A DNA stretch of 56,708 bases from NCBI GenBank assembly GCA_937139415.1, contig CAKZPS010000050.1:1-56708 (forward strand), in the 5' to 3' direction. The DNA comes from an uncultured bacterium (GTDB lineage Bacteria; Atribacterota; Atribacteria; Atribacterales; Caldatribacteriaceae). The notes under the pieces are model-generated. The model was not told the origin of the DNA. It ran no database searches and was given only the letters and a program-made list of their open reading frames with translations. Positions 56,519-56,708 of the stretch are shown piece after piece (positions within the stretch are counted from its first letter, which is position 1; each line of letters starts with the position of its first letter). The translations under genes and the position numbers were made by a program.

Positions 56519-56708
56519 CTACTATCTCCTCGCCTTTCTTTTCCTTTCCTTTTTGACCATAAAAACAGCGAAACAAACATTGTCATTTTCTTGCGGGACT
56601 ACTTTAATAGTAGCAGATGAAAAGTAATTTTTCCAAGAGTGGAGAGGTAGTGTATCGTATTTTGGGTAGACATCCGAATAGAAGAAGAAAAAAAAGACCT
56701 CCTGATCG
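56519..56708 (-). other. Upstream region of the AraC-photolyase operon
   Basis: AT-rich 190 bases up to the window edge. On the minus strand an ATGACA near 56580 and a TATGGT near 56560 could form a weak promoter, but this is uncertain. No other element was recognised. Confidence 0.3.

Noticed and set aside
1-56708. CRISPR arrays, prophage, integrases, insertion sequences, tRNA or rRNA genes
   Set aside because: Looked for on both strands; no regularly spaced short repeats, no transposase or integrase motifs and no cloverleaf or rRNA-like sequence recognised.

Overview
The window reads as a chromosomal segment of a motile, fermentative, probably thermophilic bacterium. Protein-coding density is high, genes sit in long same-strand operons with ATGA-type overlaps, and purine-rich Shine-Dalgarno sites are common. 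The gene content (oligosaccharide and sugar ABC importers, GH3 beta-glucosidase, TrpB2-type tryptophan synthase beta chain, flagellin genes, T-box and FMN leader RNAs, an NQR-type ion pump) would fit Atribacterota (Caldatribacterium-like) or a Thermotogota/Firmicutes-like thermophile. This taxonomic reading is inference; no rRNA is present to settle it. No tRNA, rRNA, CRISPR array, transposase or phage gene was seen.

Layout. 327-1701: exported MsrA-MsrB fusion and a FmdB-type zinc-ribbon protein. 1802-12374: LacI regulator, Opp/Dpp-type five-gene oligosaccharide importer, GH3 beta-glucosidase, VOC protein and aldo/keto reductase; this resembles the beta-glucoside loci of Thermotoga. 12651-18139: AraC regulator divergent from a ribose-type sugar ABC importer with a sugar isomerase/epimerase. 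18850-23412: rhamnose-type importer rhaS-T-P-Q. 23409-31215 (minus strand): AT-richer surface-glycan island with aminotransferase, ATP-grasp ligase, methyltransferase, beta-propeller protein and a 1276-residue methyltransferase/GT2/TPR/GT2/GT2 protein. 31326-35307: rmlA-rmlD-rmlB-rmlC (dTDP-rhamnose) and mutM. 35689-40974: sigma-28-controlled filament block with a TPR-GT2 glycosyltransferase, flagellin, flaG, fliD, fliS and a FliT-like chaperone. 40991-42329: FMN riboswitch and ribU, convergent with ogt. 42337-46752: tryptophan T-box leader, trpX-Y-Z transporter and trpB2. 46796-48334: FGGY sugar kinase. 48683-52976: nqrBCDEF without nqrA, plus a conserved unknown gene. 53333-56518 (minus strand): AraC regulator, class II photolyase and YbgA-like protein.

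How it fits together. The first half imports and begins to break down plant-type sugars. Imported rhamnose and the dTDP-rhamnose pathway sit either side of a glycan-assembly island. The glycosyltransferase directly upstream of flagellin carries its own near-consensus sigma-28 promoter, which ties at least one glycan enzyme to filament assembly. Tryptophan supply is placed under a T-box together with TrpB2. Energy conservation is represented by a five-subunit NQR-like complex in which the usual quinone-handling subunit NqrA is absent from the operon.

The most interesting observations are the NqrA-less NQR operon, the two sigma-28 promoters, the glycan island with its giant multi-domain enzyme, a probable ATT start codon in trpY, the hairpin that follows every one of four substrate-binding-protein genes, and a 192-bp intergenic repeat present in two near-identical and two decayed copies.
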